Assembly: GCF_018336935.1 (NCBI RefSeq)
Contig: NZ_CP068771.1
Span: 1,860,001 to 1,924,000, forward strand
DNA length: 64,000 nt
Direction of reading: 5' to 3'
Origin: Serratia plymuthica
GTDB taxonomy: Bacteria; Pseudomonadota; Gammaproteobacteria; Enterobacterales; Enterobacteriaceae
Shown here: piece after piece, positions 1-7,444 of the stretch
Position numbering within the stretch: position 1 is the first letter of the stretch
Layout of the letters: each line of letters opens with the position of its first letter
Notes under the pieces: model-generated
The model's database searches: none
What the model was told of the DNA's origin: nothing
What the model saw: only the letters and a program-made list of their open reading frames with translations
Position numbers and translations under genes: made by a program

Positions 1-16
1 GTGCAGTTATTTAAGT

Positions 17-424
17 CTAAACGGATTTTCCCGTTGGTACGCCTCGTGAAATATTGGTCGCGATACCCTGCAGAAAGGCGACGCGGGATCCGCTTTTTGC
101 ACGGGCGTCGGGGTTTATCAAACCCGAGGCGGGTTTTGCCTTGGCGAACAGGCGGCAGCCAAACCAAATCAGATAGCCGGCTCCGGCGATTTTGACCGCC
201 ATCGCCAGCCAGGGGAACAGGGCAAAAATCAGGTCGATGCCGAGAATTGCGCCGCTGGCCCAGAACAGATTGACCAGCACTATGCCGGCTACCAGAGCGA
301 AGGCTTCCGTTCGGCGGGCAGAGACGGCTTTATGCGCTACGGCGACAAAATTGGGGCCAGGCACGACTACGCCGACGACATACAGGGTGAAGACGGCGAT
401 TACTGCGGGCATATCGATCATCAT
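17..424 (-). pseudogene. Truncated LysE/RhtB-family amino-acid exporter
   Basis: The 135-residue product has the N-terminal part of a LysE/RhtB exporter: a first membrane segment, the VVPGPNFVAVAHKAVS signature near residues 20-35 and two more hydrophobic segments. Family members are usually about 200 residues. Here the family match stops at FLQGIATNIS, where relatives continue into NPKSV and three more helices. The sequence instead runs through an unrelated hexapeptide, then KSV and a TAG stop. The last helices are missing, so transport activity is doubtful. Two adjacent ATGs (424 and 421) can serve as start. It is either a decayed gene or a sequencing frameshift; the first 16 bases do not restore the reading frame. 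Confidence 0.6.
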
Positions 425-608
425 GTTACGGCCGATTCAGAAAGGAACATACCGGCAGTTTTATAATGAATCGCGGCCATAATCCATCCTGATAACGTGC
501 GGAGCGAAAATTTGTCTTCCGTCTGTATGTCGCCTTTCTCGGCGGTGAGTTTTCCGCGGGGGAGCGTAATAAATTCATCGTGTAAGTAAATATAATTATA
601 AATATCCC

Positions 609-638
609 TTGATTAAATAATTCAGCTGTGTGTAAATA
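609..638 (+). promoter_or_regulatory. Putative promoter of the cold-shock gene
   Basis: A TTGATT -35 box (609-614) and a TAAATA -10 box (633-638) are 18 bases apart. They lie just upstream of a cspA-like leader, whose 5' end would fall near 644 by alignment with the E. coli cspA transcript recalled from memory. The start site is inferred. Confidence 0.55.
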
Positions 639-643
639 GCGTC

Positions 644-818
644 ATCGGTTTGTAGTACAGACCTTATGAAAGCAGTTTTAGTAAAGCAGTTCTCAGTATT
701 AGTGATATCCCATAGATACCTCTTCTTCCGCGAATTACCTTCTCTAGTGCCCAATAAGTTTCCAACAAAAACAGACCTCTATCGCCGTATGGCGTCTCAA
801 AATATAAAGGAAATATCT
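644..818 (+). promoter_or_regulatory. cspA-type cold-shock 5' UTR with cold box
   Basis: About 175 bases of untranslated leader precede the cold-shock ORF. The 5' end (CGGTTTGTAGTACAGACC, 646-663) closely resembles the E. coli cspA cold-box region, followed by a matching AAAGCAGT. Near the 3' end, ATCGCCGTATGGCG (781-794) resembles the upstream-box hairpin that precedes the cspA Shine-Dalgarno. In E. coli this leader acts as an RNA thermometer that favours translation in the cold. An open frame runs through the leader from 666, but it is not coding. Confidence 0.7.
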
Positions 819-1031
819 ATGTCTACTAAAATGACTGGTTTGGTAAAATGGTTTGATGCGGGTAAAGGTTTTGGTTTTATCTCTCCGGCAGACGGCAGCA
901 AAGACGTGTTCGTGCACTTCTCTGCCATTCAGAGCAATGATTTCAAAACTCTTGATGAAGGCCAGCGCGTTGAGTTCACCATCGAAAGTGGTGCAAAAGG
1001 CCCTTCAGCAGGCAACGTAGTGGTTTTATAA
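819..1031 (+). CDS. cspA: CspA-family cold-shock RNA chaperone
   Basis: This 70-residue single cold-shock domain has the RNP1 motif KGFGFI (residues 16-21) and RNP2 motif VFVHF. It is very close to enterobacterial CspA/CspB/CspG. It binds single-stranded nucleic acid in the cytoplasm and melts mRNA structure at low temperature. The ATG at 819 is chosen because AAAGGA (806-811) lies 7 bases upstream and the protein then starts [12 protein letters not shown], as in homologues. The cspA-type leader upstream points to a cold-inducible paralogue rather than the constitutive CspC/CspE type. Which of the several csp paralogues it is cannot be fixed from sequence alone. A strong terminator follows. 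Confidence 0.93.
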   Translation: MSTKMTGLVKWFDAGKGFGFISPADGSKDVFVHFSAIQSNDFKTLDEGQRVEFTIESGAKGPSAGNVVVL

Positions 1032-1108
1032 TTTTAAGGTAATGTTTTATTTCTTGCGATAGCGATGATGGCTTGAGCCGGAGCGGATGAGAAATAAAAA
1101 GTTGCCCG

Positions 1109-1140
1109 AATAAACTCCGGGGTTACCCGGAGTTTATTTA
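1109..1140 (+). terminator. Rho-independent terminator after the cold-shock gene
   Basis: A perfect 13-bp stem (AATAAACTCCGGG / CCCGGAGTTTATT) with a GTTA loop lies about 80 bases after the csp stop codon. The stem ends in an AT-rich tract. Confidence 0.8.
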
Positions 1141-1314
1141 AAGCTGAATATTTCGCTCTGTTTTAGTTGCGGTAAATATTCTCAACAGAAAAACAGATTG
1201 GCGTCGCCACGTTAATAACGACACTGATTCAGTCTTTTTTTCTGTTGTGAAAAAGTTGTGCTTAGGCTGCGTAACGTTGGAGTGTTCGATGGACGCTTAC
1301 GCCATAACATGACA

Positions 1315-1370
1315 GCCGGGAAAGTAACCGGCAAACATTGATGACCCTGGCTAAACGCCGGGGTTTTTTT
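1315..1370 (+). terminator. Hairpin plus terminator in a 500-bp gap; possible small RNA end
   Basis: The 1032-1531 gap holds no convincing protein gene. At its centre lies a small hairpin (GCCGG / CCGGC, about 1315-1333) and then a terminator: CCCTGGC-TAAAC-GCCGGGG followed by seven T (1344-1370). No annotated gene ends just before it, so it could terminate a small RNA starting somewhere in 1200-1290. I do not recognise a known sRNA. Confidence 0.5.
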
Positions 1371-1531
1371 ATGCCTGTCGGTCAGAGTGCATCGTTCCAT
1401 GGCCAGAACCGCCGGGGCCCGATAAGCGGTAATCCTGGCGCTGAACTAAACTTGAACTGTAGAGGAAACGAGTGAAAAGCCCCTGTCGGGGCGCCATTTC
1501 TGTTCATCAGCGCAATGTGGAGGGCAGCATC

Positions 1532-1960
1532 ATGGCTTATCAACATATCGTTGTCGCAACCGATCTCAGCGAAGACGCGGAGTTTCTGCTCGGTAAAGGC
1601 GCCAGGCTGGCCGGCGCTCTCAATGCCAGGCTATCCCTGATCTATATCGATATCCACCGTACCGGCTATTACGCCGAACTGGGCGTGGGTGAATACAACT
1701 ACACCGACTCTACTTTTTCGGAACGCGTGAAAAATACGCTGAACGCGATCAAGGGCCAGTCCTCCTATCCGGTTGAAGAGGTGATTATTGGGCGCGGCGA
1801 ATTGACGCAAGAGCTGAATAGGGCGGTGAAAGCGAAGGGCATTGATTTGGTGATTTTTGGCCATCACCAGGATATCTGGAGCCGGCTGATGTCATCGGCG
1901 CGACAGGCCATCAACCATCTGCAGGTTGATCTGCTGGTGGTCCCCATCGACAAGAAATAA
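1532..1960 (+). CDS. Universal stress protein, UspA type
   Basis: The 142-residue single Usp domain starts MAYQHIVVATDLSEDAEFLL. Its C-terminal half (GHHQDIWSRLMSSARQAINHLQVDLLVVPI) is nearly that of E. coli UspA (GHHQDFWSKLMSSARQLIN). UspA proteins are small cytoplasmic dimers induced in stasis and stress; their biochemical role is only partly known. The ATG at 1532 is preferred over an in-frame start at 1472 because GGAGGG (1519-1523) is well spaced and the family begins with this Met. It is a UspA/UspC/UspD-class paralogue, so no symbol is given. A hairpin follows the stop. Confidence 0.88.
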   Translation: MAYQHIVVATDLSEDAEFLLGKGARLAGALNARLSLIYIDIHRTGYYAELGVGEYNYTDSTFSERVKNTLNAIKGQSSYPVEEVIIGRGELTQELNRAVKAKGIDLVIFGHHQDIWSRLMSSARQAINHLQVDLLVVPIDKK

Positions 1961-1969
1961 ATCTGCTTA

Positions 1970-1998
1970 TCGCCGTCGCTAAACGGGACGGCGATGAT
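1970..1998 (+). terminator. Hairpin after the usp gene
   Basis: TCGCCGTC (1970-1977) pairs with GACGGCGA (1987-1994), followed by TGATTTT. The T-run is imperfect, so this is a probable rather than certain intrinsic terminator. Confidence 0.5.
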
Positions 1999-2280
1999 TT
2001 TCCATTACCGTCCCTTATCTTACCAGTGGCGCTATAGGGCAGTTGTTGAACTTATAGAACGCTGATAATCCCTCGATAAAACAGTTTCACGTCTTTATTT
2101 TATCAATTCTATCAATGTATTGGCTTAATTCCGATAATGCAGGGCCTGTCGCATTGAATTGGCAGGAGATACCTCTTTATGGTTAATAAACCGCACGTTT
2201 TGACTGGCCCTTGCCCTTCATGAGTTTTATCCTTGAGCCTCAGCAGGATTTGTATGATTTATAGAAATACATTCACATGG
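1999..2280. other. Gene-free stretch upstream of an SDR gene
   Basis: No ORF with a credible ribosome site is seen in this AT-richer gap. It probably holds the promoter of the SDR gene. A GATAAT element at 2064-2069 is -10-like, but no properly spaced -35 box is clear. Confidence 0.4.
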
Positions 2281-2290
2281 AGGAGGTTTC

Positions 2291-3046
2291 ATGCGTTTCG
2301 ACAATAAAGTGGTAGTGATCACCGGCGCAGGCAATGGGATGGGAGAGGCGGCGGCACGCCGATTTTCCGCCGAGGGCGCTGTGGTGGTGCTGGCGGACTG
2401 GGCGAAGGACGCGGTAGATACCGTTGCCGCTTCGCTGCCGAAAGGCAGGGCGATGGCGGTGCACATCGACGTTTCCGACCCGGTTGCGGTTGAAAAGATG
2501 ATGAAAGAGGTGGCGGAAAAACTGGGCCGTATCGACGTGTTGCTGAACAATGCCGGCGTGCACGTGGCGGGTACAGTGCTGGAAACCAGCGTGGCCGACT
2601 GGCGGCGCATCGCCGGGGTGGATATCGACGGCGTAGTGTTCTGTTCCAAATTCGCCATGCCTTATCTGCTGAAAACCAAGGGCTGTATCGTTAACACCGC
2701 CTCGGTATCCGGCCTGGGTGGCGACTGGGGCGCGGCATATTACTGCGCGGCGAAAGGGGCGGTGGTCAACCTGACGCGCGCCATGGCGCTGGATCACGGC
2801 GGCGACGGCGTACGCGTGAACTCGGTGTGCCCGAGCCTGGTGAAAACCAATATGACCAATGGCTGGCCGCAGGAGATCCGCGACAAGTTCAACGAGCGTA
2901 TTGCGTTGGGGCGTGCGGCAGAGCCGGAAGAAGTGGCGGCGGTGATGGCGTTTCTGGCCAGCGACGACGCCAGCTTTATCAACGGCGCCAACATCCCGGT
3001 TGACGGCGGCGCGACCGCATCAGACGGCCAACCGAAGATCGTTTGA
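2291..3046 (+). CDS. SDR-family NAD(P)-dependent oxidoreductase
   Basis: This 251-residue classical short-chain dehydrogenase has TGAGNGMG at residues 11-18 for dinucleotide binding, NNAG at 86-89, a serine near 138 and Y151-x3-K155 (YCAAK) as catalytic residues. The C-terminal PVDGG motif is typical of FabG-like members. AGGAGG (2281-2286) supports the start. The substrate cannot be told: the family covers sugars, polyols, steroids and acyl chains. It converges on puuB and is not obviously part of the putrescine pathway, although it occupies the place where puuE would be expected from E. coli. Confidence 0.85.
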   Translation: MRFDNKVVVITGAGNGMGEAAARRFSAEGAVVVLADWAKDAVDTVAASLPKGRAMAVHIDVSDPVAVEKMMKEVAEKLGRIDVLLNNAGVHVAGTVLETSVADWRRIAGVDIDGVVFCSKFAMPYLLKTKGCIVNTASVSGLGGDWGAAYYCAAKGAVVNLTRAMALDHGGDGVRVNSVCPSLVKTNMTNGWPQEIRDKFNERIALGRAAEPEEVAAVMAFLASDDASFINGANIPVDGGATASDGQPKIV

Positions 3047-3059
3047 TCCTTGGCATAAA

Positions 3060-3079
3060 GGGCCCAGCATGCTGGGCCC
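3060..3079. terminator. Palindromic bidirectional terminator
   Basis: A perfect palindrome of ten-base arms (GGGCCCAGCA / TGCTGGGCCC) sits between the convergent SDR and puuB genes. It lacks a long T-run on either side but is well placed to end both transcripts. Confidence 0.55.
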
Positions 3080-3085
3080 CTGGCA

Positions 3086-4366
3086 TCACACCCCCATCCG
3101 GTCCCGCAGCGTGTAGTAGGCCGCGCCAATCGCGGTGAACGGGATTTGCAGGTTGCGGCCACCGAAAAACGGCAGGTGCGGCAGCTTGGCAAAGGCATCG
3201 AAACGTTCCGCATCGCCGCGCATCAGCTCGGCAATCAGCTTGCCCGCCAGATGGGAACAGGTCACGCCGTGGCCGCTGTAGCCCTGCATGTAATACACAT
3301 TATTTTCCAGCCGGCCGAATTGCGGCATGCGTGACAGCGTGAGCAGGAAGTTGCCGGTCCAGCGGTAGTCGATGCGTATGCCTTTCAACTGCGGGAAAGT
3401 TTTCAACAGTTTTGGCCGGATCAAATTATCGATATCGTCCGGATCGCGTGCGCCATACACCACGCCCCCGCCGTACAGCAGGCGGTTATCGCCGGTAATG
3501 CGGTAATAATCCAGCAGGTAGTTGCAGTCTTCCACGCAGTAATTTTGCGGGATCAGCGACTGCGCCACTTCCGGCGCCAGCGGTTCGGTAGCGACCACCT
3601 GCGTGCCGCACGGCATGCTTCGTTTCGCCAACCGGGGCTCCAGCTTGTCGCCCAGATAAGCATTGCCGGCCACAATCACATAGCGGGCCTTCACCTGGCC
3701 ACCGGCGGTGCTGACCAGCGCAGGTTCGCCGTGGCGGATGTCGGTCACCGCGGACTGCTCGAAGATGCGCCCGCCCTGCAGGCGAATAGCCTCGGCTTCT
3801 CCGAGCGCCAGATTCAGCGGATGAATATGGCCGCCGCTGTGATCCAGCAGAGCGCCGACGTAGCGTTCGCTGTTCACTTCCTCACGGATGCGCCCGGCGT
3901 CCAACAGCTCCAACTGGGTATTGCCGTAGCGCTCCCAATTCTGTTTCTGCTCGATCAGCGCATGATATTGCCGGTTGTTCAGCGCGGCGAAGATGCCGCC
4001 GGGGCGATAGTCGCATTCGATGGCGTATCGCTTGATACGGCTGCGAATGATCTCTGCGCCTTCGAACATCATGCTGCCGAGCACCCGGGCGCTTTCTGCG
4101 CCATAGCGCTCTTCGATGACGTCTATGTCGCGGCTGTAGGAATTCACCAACTGCCCGCCGTTACGGCCGCTGGCGCCAAAGCCGATGCGGGCGGATTCCA
4201 GCACCACCACGTTGTAGCCGGCCTCTACCAGGAACAGCGCCGAAGACAGACCTGTGTAGCCGCCGCCGACGATACAAACGTCGCATTCAATGGATTCATT
4301 CAGTTGCGGGTAGGGCTGATGGCTGTTGGCCGAAGCCGCATAATAGCTTTTTACGTGTTCAGTCAT
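3086..4366 (-). CDS. puuB: Gamma-glutamylputrescine oxidase PuuB
   Basis: The 426-residue protein matches E. coli PuuB along its length, with identical blocks such as SYSRDIDVIE, LDHSGGHIHPLNLA and YYMQGYSGHGVTC. It is a DAO-type FAD oxidoreductase; CDVCIVGGGYTGLSSA near residues 28-43 is the FAD-binding GxGxxG region. It oxidises gamma-glutamylputrescine to gamma-glutamyl-aminobutyraldehyde, H2O2 and ammonia, the second step of the Puu pathway. It lies 11 bases after puuC in the puuDRCB operon. In E. coli puuE (GABA transaminase) comes next; here the operon ends with puuB. Confidence 0.97.
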   Translation of the reverse strand: MTEHVKSYYAASANSHQPYPQLNESIECDVCIVGGGYTGLSSALFLVEAGYNVVVLESARIGFGASGRNGGQLVNSYSRDIDVIEERYGAESARVLGSMMFEGAEIIRSRIKRYAIECDYRPGGIFAALNNRQYHALIEQKQNWERYGNTQLELLDAGRIREEVNSERYVGALLDHSGGHIHPLNLALGEAEAIRLQGGRIFEQSAVTDIRHGEPALVSTAGGQVKARYVIVAGNAYLGDKLEPRLAKRSMPCGTQVVATEPLAPEVAQSLIPQNYCVEDCNYLLDYYRITGDNRLLYGGGVVYGARDPDDIDNLIRPKLLKTFPQLKGIRIDYRWTGNFLLTLSRMPQFGRLENNVYYMQGYSGHGVTCSHLAGKLIAELMRGDAERFDAFAKLPHLPFFGGRNLQIPFTAIGAAYYTLRDRMGV

Positions 4367-4377
4367 GATGGGGGCCC

Positions 4378-5874
4378 TTATTCCAGCGAAATCCAGGTGG
4401 TTTTCAGTTCGGTGAATTTATCCAGCGCGTGCAGCGATTTGTCGCGGCCATTGCCGCTTTGCTTGTAGCCGCCGAACGGCACGGTCATGTCTCCGTCGTT
4501 GTAGTTATTGACGAAAACCGAACCGGCTTTCAACTGGCGAGCCATGCGGTGGGCGCGGGACAGGTCGCGCGTCCAGACGGCGGCGCCCAGGCCGTATTCG
4601 CTGTCGTTGGCCAACTGCAATGCCTGCCGTTCGTCGTTAAAGGACGTCACCGCCAGCACCGGGCCGAAAATCTCATCGCGCGCCACGCTCATGGCGTTAT
4701 CCACCAGGGTAAGAATGGTGGGGCCGAGATAACCGGCATGGCCGCTACGCGGGTGATCACGGCCGTCAAGGAACAGCGCTGCGCCCTGGCTCAACCCTTG
4801 TTCGATATAACCGGCCACTTTTTCGCAGTGGGCCTGATCGATCAGCGTGCCCATCACCGTGGCAGGATCGAGCGGATCCCCCGGCACGAAGGCTGCCGCA
4901 TGCTTGCGCAGGGCTTGCAAGAATTCCTGCTGAATGCTCTCTTCCACCAGCAGCCGGGTGCCGGCGATGCACACTTGCCCCTGGTTGTAGAAGATACCCG
5001 CCGCCGCGCTCTGTGCCGCTTTGTCCAGATCCGGGCAGTCGGCAAAAATGATATTGGCGCTTTTGCCGCCGGCTTCCAGCCATACCCGTTTCATATTGGA
5101 TTGACCGGCGTAGATCATCAGCTGTTTGGCAACCAGGGTGGAGCCGGTGAAGGCGAGGGCATCGACGTCGTTATGCAGCGCCAACGCCTTGCCTGCATCG
5201 TGGCCGTAACCGGGGACGATGTTCAGCACGCCGTCCGGCAACCCGGCCTGTTGCGCCAGCTTGCCCAGATAGATCGCGCTCAGCGGGGATTTCTCCGAAG
5301 GTTTGAGGATCACGCTGTTGCCGGTGGCCAACGCCGGGCCGAGCTTCCAGCAGGCCAGCAGCAGCGGGAAGTTCCAGGGTACGATAGCGCCAACCACCCC
5401 GATCGGCTCGCGTTCGATCAACGCCAGCGCGTCGCTGCCGGTGGGGGCGATTTCGCCGTAGACTTTGTCGACGGCTTCGGCGTACCAGCGCAGACAGCGG
5501 ATAGCGCCGGGCACGTCGTCGCGCAGGCTGTGGAGGATCGGCTTGCCGGTATCCAGCGTTTCCAGCAACGCCAGCTCTTCGTGATGCTGCTCCATCAATG
5601 CCGCCAGTCGCAGCAGGGTAGCCTTGCGTTGCGCCGGTGCGGCCCGTGACCACTCGCCGCGCTCAAACACCTCGCGCGCCGCGCTGACCGCCAGATCGAT
5701 ATCGGCGCTGCTCGCCCGCGCCACCTGCGTCAATTCGCGTTGCGCGGCCGGATCCTCCACGGTAAAGGTTTCGCCTTCAGCGGCCTGTTGATAACGGCCA
5801 TTAATAAACAGTCGGTTTTCAATATTCAGGGCTTGCGCCCGGTGTTGCCAATACTGCAGGTGATGGAAGTCCAT
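4378..5874 (-). CDS. puuC: Gamma-glutamyl-aminobutyraldehyde dehydrogenase PuuC
   Basis: This 498-residue NAD(P)-dependent aldehyde dehydrogenase matches PuuC. The catalytic glutamate is in WLEAGGKSANI and the nucleophilic cysteine in NQGQVCIAGTR; PWNFPLLLACWKLGPAL is the coenzyme-binding region. It oxidises gamma-glutamyl-gamma-aminobutyraldehyde to gamma-glutamyl-GABA. It sits between puuR (15-base gap) and puuB (11-base gap), so it is cotranscribed and under PuuR control. The length is normal for the family. Confidence 0.97.
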   Translation of the reverse strand: MDFHHLQYWQHRAQALNIENRLFINGRYQQAAEGETFTVEDPAAQRELTQVARASSADIDLAVSAAREVFERGEWSRAAPAQRKATLLRLAALMEQHHEELALLETLDTGKPILHSLRDDVPGAIRCLRWYAEAVDKVYGEIAPTGSDALALIEREPIGVVGAIVPWNFPLLLACWKLGPALATGNSVILKPSEKSPLSAIYLGKLAQQAGLPDGVLNIVPGYGHDAGKALALHNDVDALAFTGSTLVAKQLMIYAGQSNMKRVWLEAGGKSANIIFADCPDLDKAAQSAAAGIFYNQGQVCIAGTRLLVEESIQQEFLQALRKHAAAFVPGDPLDPATVMGTLIDQAHCEKVAGYIEQGLSQGAALFLDGRDHPRSGHAGYLGPTILTLVDNAMSVARDEIFGPVLAVTSFNDERQALQLANDSEYGLGAAVWTRDLSRAHRMARQLKAGSVFVNNYNDGDMTVPFGGYKQSGNGRDKSLHALDKFTELKTTWISLE

Positions 5875-5889
5875 GCCTTGCTCCGTTGA

Positions 5890-6447
5890 TCAGAATGTCG
5901 TCGGCGTATGGGCGCTGATAATCCGGCAAATCCGCGCCGACGTGTTGCTGAAACTGTGGGGAATGCCGGTGTTGATGGCGTAGCTCTGGCCGGCCAACAG
6001 GTGATAGTTCTGCCCGTTGACCTGCAGCAGCACTTCGCCTTCCAGCAGGGTGCCGATCTCTTCCCCCTGATGTTTGATGCGTTCGCCGGTGGTGGTGCCC
6101 GGCTCGTAGGTTTCGATCATCATCGCCAGCGTGCGGTTGGGGTCGCCGTTGTGAATCAGCTTCATCGACACCCCCTGGCTGCCAATCTCGATCAGGTCTT
6201 CATGATCGATGACAATCCGCGTCTCATCCGGTTTTTCCGGCTCGGCGAAAAACGCCGACAGCGACAGCCCATACACCGTCAGCAGTTTTTGCAGCGTGCT
6301 GATGGCCGGGCTGACCTTGTCCTGCTCGATAGTGCTGATGGCGCTGTGGGTTAATCCAGACAGTTCGGCGGCGCGGCGCTGTGACAACCCTAATTGCTGG
6401 CGGATCTGCGACAGACGTTTTCCCGGTGCCAAGCTGACATCGCTCAT
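5890..6447 (-). CDS. puuR: Putrescine-responsive repressor PuuR
   Basis: The 185-residue protein has an N-terminal XRE-type helix-turn-helix (RLSQIRQQLGLSQRRAAELS) and a C-terminal cupin domain, nearly identical in layout to E. coli PuuR. It represses puu genes and is released by putrescine. The ATG at 6447 gives MSDVSLAPGKRLSQ, as in E. coli; an in-frame ATG ten codons upstream is not conserved. It overlaps the puuD stop by 4 bases, so the two are translationally coupled. Its likely operators are the boxes between puuD and puuA. Confidence 0.96.
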   Translation of the reverse strand: MSDVSLAPGKRLSQIRQQLGLSQRRAAELSGLTHSAISTIEQDKVSPAISTLQKLLTVYGLSLSAFFAEPEKPDETRIVIDHEDLIEIGSQGVSMKLIHNGDPNRTLAMMIETYEPGTTTGERIKHQGEEIGTLLEGEVLLQVNGQNYHLLAGQSYAINTGIPHSFSNTSARICRIISAHTPTTF

Positions 6448-7205
6448 AGGCGTTTTTCCTTTTGGTAGTGCCGGCAAGCGGTAATGAAGCCATCAAACAA
6501 CAGGCGCGACAGGGCGTACTCCTCACTGTTCCATTCCGGGTGCCATTGCACGCCCAGCGCGAAGGGCTGGTCACGCAGGCTGATCGCCTCCACCAGCCCA
6601 TCGGCGGCGTGGGCTTCGATGCGGACGTTGGGGCCGAGGGTTTTTGCCCCTTGCCCGTGCAGTGAGTTGACCCAGAATCTGTTGCAATCCGGTATCAGTT
6701 GCGAAAGTAGCCCACCTTCCTGAACGATGACTTCGTGGGCGGGGGCGTATTGTTGATCCAGCGGCAGGTCGTGGTCTTCACGGTGTTCGAGCAGTTCGGG
6801 CAGTTCGAACAATCGGCGATGCAAAGCGCCTCGGGTGGCAACCACCATCTCTTGCATGCCGCGGCAAATGGCGAAAAGGGGAATGCGCCTGTCGAGCGCA
6901 TGGCGAATCAGCGCCAGGCTCAATTCATCTCGCCCGGGATCGGCGTCAGGCTCATCGCCGTTTTCACCATAAAGGTGCGGCTGCACGTTACTGGGGCTGC
7001 CGGGCAGCAAAATGCCGTCGAGGTGCGGCAGCAATTCTTCCAGCAGTGCGGGCTCCGCCAGCGCGTGTGGCAGGGCGATCGGCAACCCTCCGGCGGTGAT
7101 GACTGCATTCAGGTACTTTTCTTGCAAGGTCTGAGTGAGATGCTCGTTTAACCTATACCTGCACATCACTACGCCGACCATCGGTCTGTTAAATATATTG
7201 CCCAT
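6444..7205 (-). CDS. puuD: Gamma-glutamyl-GABA hydrolase PuuD
   Basis: This 253-residue class-I glutamine-amidotransferase-like (peptidase C26) hydrolase has the nucleophile Cys in FAICRGMQE and the His/Glu pair in GVQWHPEWN. It matches E. coli PuuD throughout (LPGSPSNVQPHLYGENGDEPDADPGRD in pieces). It releases glutamate and GABA from gamma-glutamyl-GABA, the last glutamylated step. It is the first gene of the leftward puuDRCB operon, facing puuA across a 239-bp regulatory region. Confidence 0.97.
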   Translation of the reverse strand: MGNIFNRPMVGVVMCRYRLNEHLTQTLQEKYLNAVITAGGLPIALPHALAEPALLEELLPHLDGILLPGSPSNVQPHLYGENGDEPDADPGRDELSLALIRHALDRRIPLFAICRGMQEMVVATRGALHRRLFELPELLEHREDHDLPLDQQYAPAHEVIVQEGGLLSQLIPDCNRFWVNSLHGQGAKTLGPNVRIEAHAADGLVEAISLRDQPFALGVQWHPEWNSEEYALSRLLFDGFITACRHYQKEKRL

Positions 7206-7223
7206 ACTGTCCCCTTGGGTTGT

Positions 7224-7238
7224 TCGAAATTATGAACG
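7224..7238 (+). promoter_or_regulatory. Putative PuuR box 1
   Basis: TCGAAATTATGAACG shares 9 of 15 positions with the published PuuR site AAAATATAATGAACA (recalled), including the ATGAAC core. It lies about 20 bp upstream of the puuD start. Confidence 0.5.
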
Positions 7239-7261
7239 ATAAGCTTCTCCAGTACCATTTT

Positions 7262-7276
7262 CGTTCAATATTTTAT
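7262..7276 (-). promoter_or_regulatory. Putative PuuR box 2
   Basis: On the minus strand ATAAAATATTGAACG matches 11 of 15 positions of the recalled PuuR site, the best of the three boxes. It shares the TTGAACG end with box 3. Confidence 0.6.
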
Positions 7277-7359
7277 AAATCTAGCAGTCAAATGGGCAAT
7301 ATTCAAACTCAAATTAACACTTGCAAAACAAAATTGTTGCAACTATGTTTCATTGGTGG

Positions 7360-7374
7360 GCATTATATTGAACG
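7360..7374 (+). promoter_or_regulatory. Putative PuuR box 3
   Basis: GCATTATATTGAACG matches 10 of 15 positions of the PuuR site and lies about 70 bp upstream of puuA. With boxes 1 and 2 it would let one repressor control both divergent operons. Confidence 0.55.
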
Positions 7375-7444
7375 CGATGGTCAAAAAATATCGACGGCAA
7401 TAGGTGTGGGAACCACTGACAAAAACATAAATGGCGGGTGAATC

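Noticed and set aside
666..818. In-frame upstream extension of the cold-shock protein
   Set aside because: This stretch is a cspA-type untranslated leader; the conserved protein and ribosome site place the start at 819.
1212..1400. 62-codon leftward ORF
   Set aside because: No ribosome site or known similarity; it runs over the hairpin and terminator of the gap.
3060..3079. Palindrome as a regulatory operator
   Set aside because: It lies between two convergent stop codons, so a termination role is more likely.
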